Origin: Erysipelothrix sp. HDW6A
Lineage (GTDB): Bacteria; Bacillota_I; Bacilli_A; Erysipelotrichales; Erysipelotrichaceae
DNA: 64,000 bases
Assembly: GCF_011400295.1 (NCBI RefSeq)
Contig: NZ_CP049859.1
Span: 1,979,173 to 2,043,172 of the forward strand
Direction: 5' to 3'
Within the stretch, counting starts at the first letter, position 1. The number at the start of each line of letters is the position of its first letter. The notes beneath the pieces are model-generated. The model saw nothing but the letters and a program-made list of their open reading frames with translations, was not told where the DNA came from and made no database searches. A program made the position numbers and the translations under genes. Below, piece after piece: positions 20,050-28,503 of this stretch.

Positions 20050-21660
20050 CTATACATCCTTGCCAAAATATTCCTCTTCAATTTGACGCAATTTATCTTC
20101 TGCCTTACTTTCACCTCGGAAGTAATCTTTCAAAAGAGGTTGAAGCTTATTGTTCCATAATGGTGCGTCATTACTATCTGTTTCTGCAGCTACTAAATCA
20201 ATGAAATAGCTAGCACCAATATGATAATCAGTTGTTAATTCTCCTATTTCAACAATTGCATTATTTAAACGTTGCATTTGATCTACAATTTCGATGTTCT
20301 TAAGCATTGCTTTGGCTGACTGATCAGCTGTGATTTCAATAAAAGTAAATCGACGACGCATAGCAAAATCAAACGTATCAACAGATCTATCAATATCATT
20401 CATTGTTCCTATAATGTATACATTTTTTGGAATATAGAATTTTTCTGTAGGATTATCATGCAGATTTGCATATTGTGTCCTAACACCATTTATATCGCCA
20501 CGATACCCAGGATCTATTGAGTAGAATAATTCACCAAATATTTTTGATATCTCTCCTCTATTAATTTCATCAATAACAAATACAAAATGATCGTTTTTTC
20601 CACTAGCTAGATTGATTTTAGCCTGATTCACAAATTCGGTAAAAACGCCTGTTTGAAGATAAAAACCGTCTCCATTTTTCTTTGGTCTTAACCCTTCAAC
20701 AAAATCAGTATAATCGTAGCTTGGATGGAATTGAACAAAACCAAAACGACCCTTTTCTTCATCAGAAAGGTCATTGAATACTGTTGTAGAACCATTCGAT
20801 ATTATATCCGCAGCGATCTGCTTTGCTAAATAGGTTTTCCCTGTCCCAGGTGCACCTCTTAAAACGATGTTGTAATTACTAACAAGTATATTTGATAGAT
20901 TCTTCTCGTAATTTACTTCTATATCAATCACAGGTTCAACTTGAGTTATCTTGTTATAGGTGAACTCACGGAACCCCCATAAAACCCAGCCTAAGGAATC
21001 ACCTTTAAGTTCAGGATACTTATTAATAATACCTTGAGTAATTTCGTAGTTTTGTCGGTACACCCATCCATCAACTTGTGCTGGGGCAACTTTATCCCAA
21101 ATTTTTACTCGATCACTGGCTGTATTAATCCCAGAGTATGTCCCTTTTGGTGAATAGGTGCACAACAATTTAATTATCGTTGCAGTCTTACCAAAAAATG
21201 AATTGAATGGTGGAACGTTCTTTAAGACAGGACCAGTAAAATCTCTATTTATTCCAGCATAAATTATTTCTACCAAATCCTTACGTAATTTATTGAAATG
21301 GTAACTCACATCAGATTCTGCAATAGGTCGGTTGTTTTGATCACAATACGCTTCATGTTTCTTGCTCCAATATATTCCAAACTTTCCTGCTGAGCCTCCA
21401 AGAATACTTAAATATAAGTTTTTAAACTTTCCATGTTCTATTTCATAACATAACGATTTGTTTTGTGCTCCTTTTCCAGTGACATACTCATCAATTGTCA
21501 TTGTCTCTAATCGTTCAAGTGGCCATTCATTTAGGAATTGCTCACGTAGTACATCATTATCTGTAACCCAATTATTTGCTAATTCTATTTGTTCTTCTCT
21601 ATTTTCCAAAAACCATGTAGAGAAAGCATCTAAATCTAATTCATAGTCATTTGTGATCAT
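20050..21660 (-). CDS. mcrB: McrB-like AAA+ GTPase restriction subunit
   Basis: A 536-aa motor subunit. The N-terminal ~250 residues are a probable DNA-recognition region (KFGIYWSKKH, LGWVLWGFREFTYNK). The AAA+ domain has Walker A GAPGTGKTYLAKQ, Walker B-like FVIDEINRGEISKIFGELF and the McrB-type TMNDIDRSVDTFDFAMRRRF. Start at 21660 is used because GGAGG lies 9 nt before it; the ATG 15 nt earlier overlaps that site. The N-terminus determines which modified base is recognised and cannot be predicted here. Confidence 0.88.
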   Translation of the reverse strand: MITNDYELDLDAFSTWFLENREEQIELANNWVTDNDVLREQFLNEWPLERLETMTIDEYVTGKGAQNKSLCYEIEHGKFKNLYLSILGGSAGKFGIYWSKKHEAYCDQNNRPIAESDVSYHFNKLRKDLVEIIYAGINRDFTGPVLKNVPPFNSFFGKTATIIKLLCTYSPKGTYSGINTASDRVKIWDKVAPAQVDGWVYRQNYEITQGIINKYPELKGDSLGWVLWGFREFTYNKITQVEPVIDIEVNYEKNLSNILVSNYNIVLRGAPGTGKTYLAKQIAADIISNGSTTVFNDLSDEEKGRFGFVQFHPSYDYTDFVEGLRPKKNGDGFYLQTGVFTEFVNQAKINLASGKNDHFVFVIDEINRGEISKIFGELFYSIDPGYRGDINGVRTQYANLHDNPTEKFYIPKNVYIIGTMNDIDRSVDTFDFAMRRRFTFIEITADQSAKAMLKNIEIVDQMQRLNNAIVEIGELTTDYHIGASYFIDLVAAETDSNDAPLWNNKLQPLLKDYFRGESKAEDKLRQIEEEYFGKDV

Positions 21661-21835
21661 ATTTGTATCCTCCATTTGTCATGAAACACTGTTAACTATA
21701 GTTTACTTATTATTACCAACAAATTCAAATGAATAATTGTTTGCTTGTTTATTTCTATAATGGTCTTTAAATCATCGAATATAATATCATCCTTAATGTA
21801 ATTCTGGTGAACTAAAGTTAGTCTGTATTTCGTAC

Positions 21836-21876
21836 TTGACCTATATCAAGGCACATTTCTTATTTCTACCTATACT
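21836..21876 (+). promoter_or_regulatory. FNR-like box and -10 of the metal ATPase operon
   Basis: TTGACCTATATCAA (21836-21849) differs from the FNR consensus TTGAT-N4-ATCAA at one base. The -10 TATACT is at 21871-21876 and no good -35 is present. With a start near 21883 the box centre is at about -41, the class II activator position. The operon's last gene encodes a Crp/Fnr protein, so positive autoregulation is likely. Confidence 0.7.
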
Positions 21877-21899
21877 AGTCTTAAGGAGGTCGAAAGACT

Positions 21900-22103
21900 A
21901 TGGAAAAGAAATTTAGATTAGAAACTCTCACATGTCCATCGTGTGTTGCGAAAATTGAAAAAGGTGTTAGTAAGCTTGATGGAGTTAAACAAGTTGAGGT
22001 TGGCTTTAATACTTCAACAGTTCTAGTCAAGTTTGACGAAGAGAAAGTGGATGCGGATGTAATAGAAAATCGCATAAAGGATTTAGGATTTGCTCTTCGA
22101 TAG
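21900..22103 (+). CDS. HMA (heavy-metal-associated) domain protein, CopZ-like
   Basis: A 67-aa ferredoxin-fold metal carrier. The metal site is LTCPSCVAKIEKG (CxxC), the standard HMA motif with Pro-Ser between the cysteines. AAGGAGG precedes the ATG. Its end overlaps the start of the ATPase gene by 14 bp in another frame. It may be a free metallochaperone or the detached N-terminal domain of the ATPase: removing one T near 22089 would fuse them (LGLLFDRKW). The ATPase has no HMA domain of its own. Confidence 0.85.
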   Translation: MEKKFRLETLTCPSCVAKIEKGVSKLDGVKQVEVGFNTSTVLVKFDEEKVDADVIENRIKDLGFALR

Positions 22104-23820
22104 AAAATGGATCCCATTTCTTATCGCTCTTGTTATGCGTATTGTAATCCCACAGTCGAATATTGCATTAGTATTATTTGCTTTAGTCGGAATTTATTAT
22201 GCATCTTTCTTTTCAATTCATAGTATCAAGAACTTGCGTTATGGAATTATAGGCATTGATTTACTTGTAACCCTAGCAGCATTTGGTTCTCTATTTATTG
22301 GAGAACCTTGGGAAGCAGCATCAGTAAGTTTCTTATATGTGTTTGGAAAACACCTAGAGTCAAGTGCTCTCTACAAGACGCAACTTCAGTTAAACTCACT
22401 AATTGATTCCTTACCAACCACAGTCGAAGATATAAACGGCAACTCTTATGAAATGAAGGATGTCACCTCTGGATTAAAGATTAAAGTGACCGCAGGAAAT
22501 GTAATACCTGTTGATGGCATTGTCTATGAAGGATTTGCCACTGTCGATGAAGCATCGATTACTGGTGAGTCAATTCCCCAACAAAAAAGGACTAATAGTC
22601 CTGTATATATGGGAACAATACTTCGTGAGGGTTACCTATTAATCACAGTCGAAAAAATTAGTGAAGACACAGTTTATGGTCAGATTCTTGATTTAGTTGA
22701 GAACGCTCAAAATCAGAAATCAAAGGTGCAAAACTTCATCGATAGATTTGCAAAATACTATACTCCGAGTGTTATAGGAATCTCATTATTATCCTATTTT
22801 ATAACTAGTGATATTCAAATAGCATTGTCACTCCTTGTAGTTTCATGTCCAGGAGCATTGGTTATCGCAATACCAAATGCATCATCTGTTGCCTTAACCA
22901 ATGCATTAAAACACCATGTACTCATCAAAGGTATCGATGTATTTGATAAACTAAATTCCATCAAAACAATAGCTTTTGATAAGACAGGTACGCTTACACT
23001 TAACACTCTCAGCGTTGTTCAGTTTATCCCTCATGCACATTCACAAGAAACAGTCTTGCAAATTGCAGCATCATTGGAATACTTCTCAGAACATGTGATT
23101 GCTGGCGCTATATTAAAAGCAAACAAATTACCATTAAAAGACGTTTCGTTGTTTGAGGTTGTTGAAGGAATGGGATTGAAAGGAAACATTGATGGTGTTC
23201 ATTACTTAGTAGGACAGGAGAATCTCTTTCCATACGATGTACCCTCTATTTCTTCAAGCGTAGTATATGTTGGGACTGATACTGAACTTTATGGTATTGT
23301 TGTTTTAGAAGACACGTTGAGACCAGAATCTCCTCATGCTCTTAGTCAGCTAAATGATTACGAGCTATTAATGTTAACAGGAGACAATGCTCAAAGTGCT
23401 AGGCGTATTGCTGATATGGTTAATATTAAAGAAGTACACAGTCGCTTGCTTCCACAAGAAAAAGTAGCAATCATTAAGAATCATCAAAACATCATGATGA
23501 TTGGTGATGGAATGAATGATTCTCCTTCACTAATTGCTTCAGACTTAGGTGTATCAATGGGAGGGTCAGAAAATCGCGTAGCAATGGAATGTAGTGACAT
23601 GATATTAGCAAATCGTGACCTAAATCAAATACCAAATATGTTCCGATTGGCAAGACAGGTACGACTCATTATGCTTCAGAATATTATGGTTGCACTTATC
23701 ACAGTCGCCGTACTACTCATGAGTGTTCTCAATGCTCATGTTAGTATGTCGGTTGGAATGATTATTCACGAAGCGTCAGTTTTAGTAGTTATTGCGAATG
23801 CAATGAGATTGCGAGGATAA
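22090..23820 (+). CDS. P1B-type heavy-metal-transporting ATPase
   Basis: A 576-aa metal pump. Motifs in order: TGES (actuator), membrane SCPGAL (a CPG form of the CPx metal site), DKTGTLT (phosphorylation), EHVIAGAI (the HP motif with Val for Pro), TGDN, and GDGMNDSP. Length is short, in line with the absence of an N-terminal metal domain. The start is TTG at 22090, overlapping the HMA gene; an ATG at 22135 is the alternative. The CPG motif and the cys-type HMA neighbour fit Zn/Cd/Co or Cu; the ion cannot be fixed from sequence. The next gene begins 1 bp after its stop. Confidence 0.88.
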   Translation: MLFDRKWIPFLIALVMRIVIPQSNIALVLFALVGIYYASFFSIHSIKNLRYGIIGIDLLVTLAAFGSLFIGEPWEAASVSFLYVFGKHLESSALYKTQLQLNSLIDSLPTTVEDINGNSYEMKDVTSGLKIKVTAGNVIPVDGIVYEGFATVDEASITGESIPQQKRTNSPVYMGTILREGYLLITVEKISEDTVYGQILDLVENAQNQKSKVQNFIDRFAKYYTPSVIGISLLSYFITSDIQIALSLLVVSCPGALVIAIPNASSVALTNALKHHVLIKGIDVFDKLNSIKTIAFDKTGTLTLNTLSVVQFIPHAHSQETVLQIAASLEYFSEHVIAGAILKANKLPLKDVSLFEVVEGMGLKGNIDGVHYLVGQENLFPYDVPSISSSVVYVGTDTELYGIVVLEDTLRPESPHALSQLNDYELLMLTGDNAQSARRIADMVNIKEVHSRLLPQEKVAIIKNHQNIMMIGDGMNDSPSLIASDLGVSMGGSENRVAMECSDMILANRDLNQIPNMFRLARQVRLIMLQNIMVALITVAVLLMSVLNAHVSMSVGMIIHEASVLVVIANAMRLRG

Positions 23821-23821
23821 A

Positions 23822-24457
23822 ATGGATTCCTATAACAGTTGTTTATTACAAGTACATGTATTTAAGGAACTTAGCGATGATCGTTTAAGCACGATATCCG
23901 AGCTTCTTAAACCACGTCATTATCATACCTACGAGACTATCTATCATGAAGGTGATGTCATTGAAATGCTCGGAATTATCCACCATGGTTCTGTAAAACT
24001 TCGTAAAATAAATGAGGACGGGAAAGAACGGATTTTAAGTATTCTTTATCCTGGTGATTACTTTGGTGAATCTTCCTTACTTACTCCAAAAAAGAGTCAA
24101 TATGACATCGTAGCGTTAGAGGATAGTACGATATGTACAATTGAATTGAATGCTTTTCGTAACATTTTGAAGCAGGATGAAACCATGATGATTTCCATGA
24201 TGGAATCATTAATTCAGCGCATTGCCAGTAGAGATAATCTAGTTATTGCCGAGAGTTTAGTTCCTGCTAAAGATCGTGTTTTAAAAGCACTACAGCACTA
24301 TGCAAGCGATGACGGACATATCCATCTCCCCTTATCAAAAAAGGACCTAGCGGGCTCCCTGGGAATCACACCCGAGACAATGAGTAGAGCAATAAAATCC
24401 TTGGTTGATGACGGAAAGATAGAAAAGAATAATAATGATTTATTTATTAAAGTATAG
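23822..24457 (+). CDS. Crp/Fnr-family regulator (FLP-like)
   Basis: A 211-aa regulator with an N-terminal cyclic-nucleotide-binding-type beta-roll (GDVIEMLGIIHHGSVKLRK, YPGDYFGESSLL) and a C-terminal HTH (LSKKDLAGSLGITPETMSRAIKSL). One Cys near the N-terminus (NSCLLQ) is at the place where FNR-like proteins carry a redox Cys. The HTH keeps the E-(T)-x-S-R pattern that reads the FNR half-site TTGA, agreeing with the box at 21836. Being co-transcribed with a metal pump suggests coupling of metal homeostasis to redox state. Confidence 0.88.
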   Translation: MDSYNSCLLQVHVFKELSDDRLSTISELLKPRHYHTYETIYHEGDVIEMLGIIHHGSVKLRKINEDGKERILSILYPGDYFGESSLLTPKKSQYDIVALEDSTICTIELNAFRNILKQDETMMISMMESLIQRIASRDNLVIAESLVPAKDRVLKALQHYASDDGHIHLPLSKKDLAGSLGITPETMSRAIKSLVDDGKIEKNNNDLFIKV

Positions 24458-24518
24458 AATTATCAACGATTATATACCTGCGGTAACATACTATGTAAGA
24501 TTTTTGAAATGAAAAAAT

Positions 24519-24556
24519 AAAAGTCTCCATCATTGACTTAAATGATAGAGACTTTT
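24519..24556. terminator. bidirectional terminator
   Basis: A 16-bp stem with one mismatch (arms 24519-24534 and 24541-24556) and a six-base loop, ends in A/T runs. It separates the + metal operon from the - sgc-like operon. Confidence 0.8.
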
Positions 24557-24633
24557 CGCTTATATAGTTTCTTAATAACAATAGAATATAGAAAAGTTAA
24601 ATAATGTTCTATTACCTTTTATTTAATTTTTAA

Positions 24634-25281
24634 TTATTTGAACAAGAGCGTGTAATCATATGATGCAAATGAAGATACCTTTTCTAGATAAATTTCAGGA
24701 AATTCAATATAACTAGTAACATCATTGGTTACAACAACAACATCAATTCCTGCACTATTTCCCGCAAGCAATCCATTCAAAGAATCTTCAAATATTATTA
24801 TATCTTTCTTATGTACTCCTAAAATATTTGATGCCTTAACGTAAATATCTGGACTTGGTTTTATATTTTCAACATCATCAGCAGTCACAAAACCAACAAA
24901 ATATTCTTCAATTTCAAGACGTTTAAGGTGATATTCTAAATGCTCCCTATTAGAACTTGTTCCAATAACACATGGTATATCTTTTGATTTTGCAAATTCC
25001 AATATGTTTTTAACTCCTGGACGCAGTGGAAGTTCGCTACTCAAAGAATCAGCAATTTTATCTATCTCATTATTAAATCTAGAATAATCAATATCAACTC
25101 CTAAATCTTTATTTACTCTATCCACAAAATGAAAATTTGTCGTACCTATGCATGTTAAAAAAAGATCGAAATCTAATTTGTAATTGAAATTTTCACTCAG
25201 CCATTTCTTATATGCCTCGAACCATGCCGACTCTGTATCAATAATTAACCCATCAAAATCAAAGATTATTGCTTTCTTCAT
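24634..25281 (-). CDS. HAD-family phosphatase, beta-phosphoglucomutase-like
   Basis: A 215-aa HAD subfamily IA enzyme. Motif I IFDFDGLIIDTES (nucleophile Asp9 region), motif II GTSS, motif III/IV KPSPDIY and FEDSLNGLLAG. It would dephosphorylate a sugar phosphate or act as a phosphosugar mutase. It is the last gene of the long leftward sgc-like operon (84-bp gap to the previous gene), so its substrate is probably an intermediate or overflow product of that pathway. Confidence 0.85.
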   Translation of the reverse strand: MKKAIIFDFDGLIIDTESAWFEAYKKWLSENFNYKLDFDLFLTCIGTTNFHFVDRVNKDLGVDIDYSRFNNEIDKIADSLSSELPLRPGVKNILEFAKSKDIPCVIGTSSNREHLEYHLKRLEIEEYFVGFVTADDVENIKPSPDIYVKASNILGVHKKDIIIFEDSLNGLLAGNSAGIDVVVVTNDVTSYIEFPEIYLEKVSSFASYDYTLLFK

Positions 25282-25365
25282 TATGTACGCTCCATTGTTT
25301 TAAATCGACATTACCTATAATATTCCCAAAAACACTCTACATTGTGCTTCGTAACAATATTAAGA

Positions 25366-26007
25366 CTATTTTTTTACTATTTCTAATGACCTTAATGTAC
25401 TTAATATCTCAGAGAAGTCACAATATGTATAGTGGGAAATTTCATTTTCTATACAGAATTTTTCTAGTCTATGATTCCTTCTTGCAAAAACAATATCAGC
25501 ATTGGTTGCAGCATCAAAGTCTGAATAACTATCTCCTACGAAGATAACTAATTTTCCTTCATGCTTAAATTTTTCAATAACTGATACCTTATCAATTGCA
25601 TTATCTGTACCTTCATGTTGTATTTGTACATAGACTCGATTATCACGAAAATCAAGGTGATTGGAAATTATTTTTTCTTCTGGAAAGTCAATATTGTAAC
25701 AATCTAGAACAGTTGTTACATGTTCAAAGGCACCGGAACTCACTATTAATGTATCTGGACATTGATCATAGAATTGAGCGAACGAGTAATCAATTGGGAT
25801 TCTTGAGCATAGTGTTTTTTTATACATATTTTCATCTACTTCCAATATTTCAAGTTGATCTTTAATATAAGACTTAACGCTAATGCTCCCATCTCTCAAC
25901 TTTTTTACATACTCTTTACTAACCTCTGGTAAAAATTCTCGCATTATTTCTGTTGTTGTATCTTTTCTTGTAATCGTACCATCAAAGTCAACAATATATT
26001 GATACAT
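25366..26007 (-). CDS. HAD-superfamily phosphatase, phosphoserine-phosphatase-like
   Basis: A 213-aa HAD protein of the SerB/MtnX branch. Motif I is VDFDGTITRKDT, motif II is VSSGAFEHV, and the end motif is FVGDSYSDFDAA. Start set at 26007 (MYQYIVDFDG), 7 nt after GGAGG; ATGs 6 and 27 nt earlier do not fit the site. Located in the sgc-like operon after the BtpA/SgcQ gene. Two different HAD phosphatases side by side suggest a phosphorylated substrate that must be relieved or finished. Confidence 0.8.
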   Translation of the reverse strand: MYQYIVDFDGTITRKDTTTEIMREFLPEVSKEYVKKLRDGSISVKSYIKDQLEILEVDENMYKKTLCSRIPIDYSFAQFYDQCPDTLIVSSGAFEHVTTVLDCYNIDFPEEKIISNHLDFRDNRVYVQIQHEGTDNAIDKVSVIEKFKHEGKLVIFVGDSYSDFDAATNADIVFARRNHRLEKFCIENEISHYTYCDFSEILSTLRSLEIVKK

Positions 26008-26034
26008 TCCCATTCCTCCCATATACAGATTCAC

Positions 26035-26052
26035 AGGCGCCCTTAGGCGCCT
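26035..26052 (-). other. GC-rich intercistronic hairpin
   Basis: AGGCGCC and GGCGCCT form a perfect 7-bp stem with a 4-nt loop, directly between the SgcQ-like stop and the HAD gene. There is no T-run, so it may stabilise or trim the mRNA rather than terminate it. Confidence 0.5.
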
Positions 26053-26058
26053 ATGAGA

Positions 26059-26871
26059 CTACAACGACTTTCTAAACTTCTTTACCTTATCCATAAATTC
26101 TCTTACACGTTCCTCATCAACATGATTTTCAAACACACCATCTTTTTTAAAAGTTGTCCCAACAACTGCACCGTCAGCAATGCTTAGTTGATCTTCAACA
26201 TTAGCTAACCGCACACCTGTATTAGCAAATACAACTGTATTCGGGACTGTGTCTTTAACTTGCTTCAATACAGCCGAATCAGTCTCACTACCTGCTGTTA
26301 ACCCTGATACGCATAATGCGTCAGGTCTGTTATTAAATACTGTCGATTTTGCAACACTAATAATGTCACGATTTCCAAGATAGGATGCTGCTTCTGGAAC
26401 AATGTTGAAAAGGAGTTTGATATGACCTGCACCAATTCTTTGTTGATGACGAACTGTCTCACCCACATTTGTATTCCAAAGACCGAAGTCCGATCCATAT
26501 ACACCAGTGAAAATTTCGCGTACAAACTGTGCATCTACCGCTTTAGCAAGATCTAGAGATTTCTTAGGATCCCACAATACATTAACTCCAAACGGAATCT
26601 TAATTAGCGGTTTTAATTCACCGATAATACGCGCCATTGCAGCAACAGTTTCTGTTTTGACATCAGTTAAATATGGCAATGAGAACTCATTTGAGAACAT
26701 TACTGCATCAACACCCCCATTTTGCAATGCTAAGAAATCTTCTTTAGCATGTTTTACTACCAAGTCCATACCACCTTCTTCATCAAAATGTGGATCTCCT
26801 GGCAGTGCATCAAAATGACACATTGCGATAATTGCCTTTTCTGTACCAATTACTTCTTTTAACCAACTCAT
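26059..26871 (-). CDS. sgcQ: BtpA/SgcQ-family protein
   Basis: A 270-aa TIM-barrel-type protein of the BtpA family, which includes SgcQ of the E. coli sgc cluster. Family blocks: MCHFDALPGDPHFDEEGG, PFGVNVLWDP, FVREIFTGVYGSDFG, LCVSGLTAGSET and VVFANTGVRLANV. The biochemical role of SgcQ is not firmly known; a sugar-phosphate isomerase or aldolase-like role has been considered because of the fold. AAGGAG precedes the start. It follows the EIIC gene in the operon. Confidence 0.8.
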   Translation of the reverse strand: MSWLKEVIGTEKAIIAMCHFDALPGDPHFDEEGGMDLVVKHAKEDFLALQNGGVDAVMFSNEFSLPYLTDVKTETVAAMARIIGELKPLIKIPFGVNVLWDPKKSLDLAKAVDAQFVREIFTGVYGSDFGLWNTNVGETVRHQQRIGAGHIKLLFNIVPEAASYLGNRDIISVAKSTVFNNRPDALCVSGLTAGSETDSAVLKQVKDTVPNTVVFANTGVRLANVEDQLSIADGAVVGTTFKKDGVFENHVDEERVREFMDKVKKFRKSL

Positions 26872-26893
26872 TTATTTCTCTCCTTCTAAATTA

Positions 26894-28210
26894 TTAATCT
26901 TTCAACGCATTCTTTTTAACATAGAAAACCATAATAATTGTAAATATTATAAGTGCAGCTATACCAAGAATTCCGAAACTACCAACCTTAGCTATTACTG
27001 CCATGAAGACATTCCCTGCCCAAAGTGCAGAAACAGAGTTTCCCGGTTGAGCAAGTCCACCTTGAATAGCAAGATCAGTAAATTGTGGAGCAAACCAAGT
27101 TGCTAAGTATAGGATTCCAATCATGTTAAGAGTACCACTTATTAGTGTTTTCATGATATTTCCTCTGTGGATAACAGTTGCCATACATAAGAAGAATGCA
27201 GCAAAAGCAAGATCCGCGAGTGGAAGCACTTTATTTCCCGGTAAAATAGCAGCTAGTACCAGCGTGATTGGTATGAGCAATGTTCCAATAATAACAGTTG
27301 TTGGATGACCTAATGTTATTGCTGAGTCTAGACCAATAAATAACTCTCTTCCTGAAAAATGTTTTGCAAAGAATTTTTTCGCTGCTTCAGATAATGGGAG
27401 TAAGCCCTCTACAATAATTTTAATCATACGTGGGAAAAGAATTAAAATCGCACATACTGACATGACTAAATTTGCAGAATCAGCAAAGTTATATCCAGAT
27501 AGCAAGCTAAGAATAATTCCCAAAATGACTCCAACAATAACTGGATCACCGAAGAAACCAATTTTTTCTTGTAATCCTTTAATATCAAGTTTAGAATCTC
27601 TTAAGGCAGGAATCTTGTCATATATTTTATCAAGAATTGCGAAAAGAGGCACACTACTGGATGCATATCCTTGAGGAATAGATACGCTATCAACACCTAA
27701 CTCACTTTGGACACGTTTTGCACTGTAATCTGCTGATAACAAAGACCATGTTGCTTGAATTAATGCCGCTGCCATACCCAGACCAAGGTTTCCGGTTATA
27801 TTGTGTACAACTGCTCCCGAGAATGCATAATGTGAATAATTGAATATATCAATGTTAAATGTCTTTGTTGCTCCAATAAGAATGAGAACAACATTTAACG
27901 CGAATACTGCCGGTATTATTAGCGCACCAACAACTGTAGAGAACGCTACTCCTGCACCAGCACCAGATCCAAGGTCCATAACTGTTAAGTTCAAACCAAT
28001 TCGTTCAATAATAAGAGTTACTGCTGGGTCCAATGCCGACGATATAAGTCCAACGGCAAGGTTAAACCCAACAAATCCTACTCCAACAGTAATTCCAGCT
28101 TTAATTGACTTAAAGAGTCCCAATCCAAATATCAAGCCAATTATCATCAAAACGATAGGAACGAACACTGTAGACCCAAGTGATAAAATGTAATTTAATA
28201 CTTCTTGCAT
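26894..28210 (-). CDS. sgcC: PTS galactitol-family EIIC (GatC/SgcC-like)
   Basis: A 438-aa polytopic membrane permease of the galactitol (Gat) PTS family, not the Glc or Lac families. Visible blocks: FGLGLFKSIKAGITVGVGFVGFNL, VVHNITGNLGLGMAAALIQATWSL, and GHPTTVIIGTLLIP. AAAAGGAG precedes the start. With the EIIB and EIIA in the same operon it would import and phosphorylate a polyol or pentose-type sugar. The substrate of the E. coli Sgc system is itself not established. Confidence 0.9.
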   Translation of the reverse strand: MQEVLNYILSLGSTVFVPIVLMIIGLIFGLGLFKSIKAGITVGVGFVGFNLAVGLISSALDPAVTLIIERIGLNLTVMDLGSGAGAGVAFSTVVGALIIPAVFALNVVLILIGATKTFNIDIFNYSHYAFSGAVVHNITGNLGLGMAAALIQATWSLLSADYSAKRVQSELGVDSVSIPQGYASSSVPLFAILDKIYDKIPALRDSKLDIKGLQEKIGFFGDPVIVGVILGIILSLLSGYNFADSANLVMSVCAILILFPRMIKIIVEGLLPLSEAAKKFFAKHFSGRELFIGLDSAITLGHPTTVIIGTLLIPITLVLAAILPGNKVLPLADLAFAAFFLCMATVIHRGNIMKTLISGTLNMIGILYLATWFAPQFTDLAIQGGLAQPGNSVSALWAGNVFMAVIAKVGSFGILGIAALIIFTIIMVFYVKKNALKD

Positions 28211-28223
28211 TTTCTTTCTCCTT

Positions 28224-28502
28224 TTATTTAAGTAATTCTAATATTTTATTTCCTGCTTCTTCTTCTCCAATGCCGACGAGGAACGGTGTTCCTACAACCA
28301 CTGGAATTCCATAATCTTTATCAACTCGCATTGCTGTTACAAATAAGTCTGCATTTCCTTTGTGCGAATCAAGTTCGCTTAACATACATTGGGAAATAGT
28401 GTATTCGATGCCATTTCCATCAAGCAACTCTCGGACTTTTTCAGCCATCATGGTAGATGTCGCCATCCCAGTGCCACAAGCTACTACGATACGTTTTGTC
28501 AT
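28224..28502 (-). CDS. sgcB: PTS galactitol-family EIIB
   Basis: A 92-aa phosphocarrier. The phospho-acceptor Cys9 is in VVACGTGMATSTMM, the family's P-loop. It transfers phosphate from the operon's EIIA to the sugar bound by EIIC. Strong site GAAAGGAGG; 13 bp before the EIIC gene. Confidence 0.92.
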   Translation of the reverse strand: MTKRIVVACGTGMATSTMMAEKVRELLDGNGIEYTISQCMLSELDSHKGNADLFVTAMRVDKDYGIPVVVGTPFLVGIGEEEAGNKILELLK

Positions 28503-28503
28503 T

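Noticed and set aside
27840..28193. 117-codon + strand frame
   Set aside because: Antisense shadow of the galactitol-type EIIC gene with low-complexity composition.
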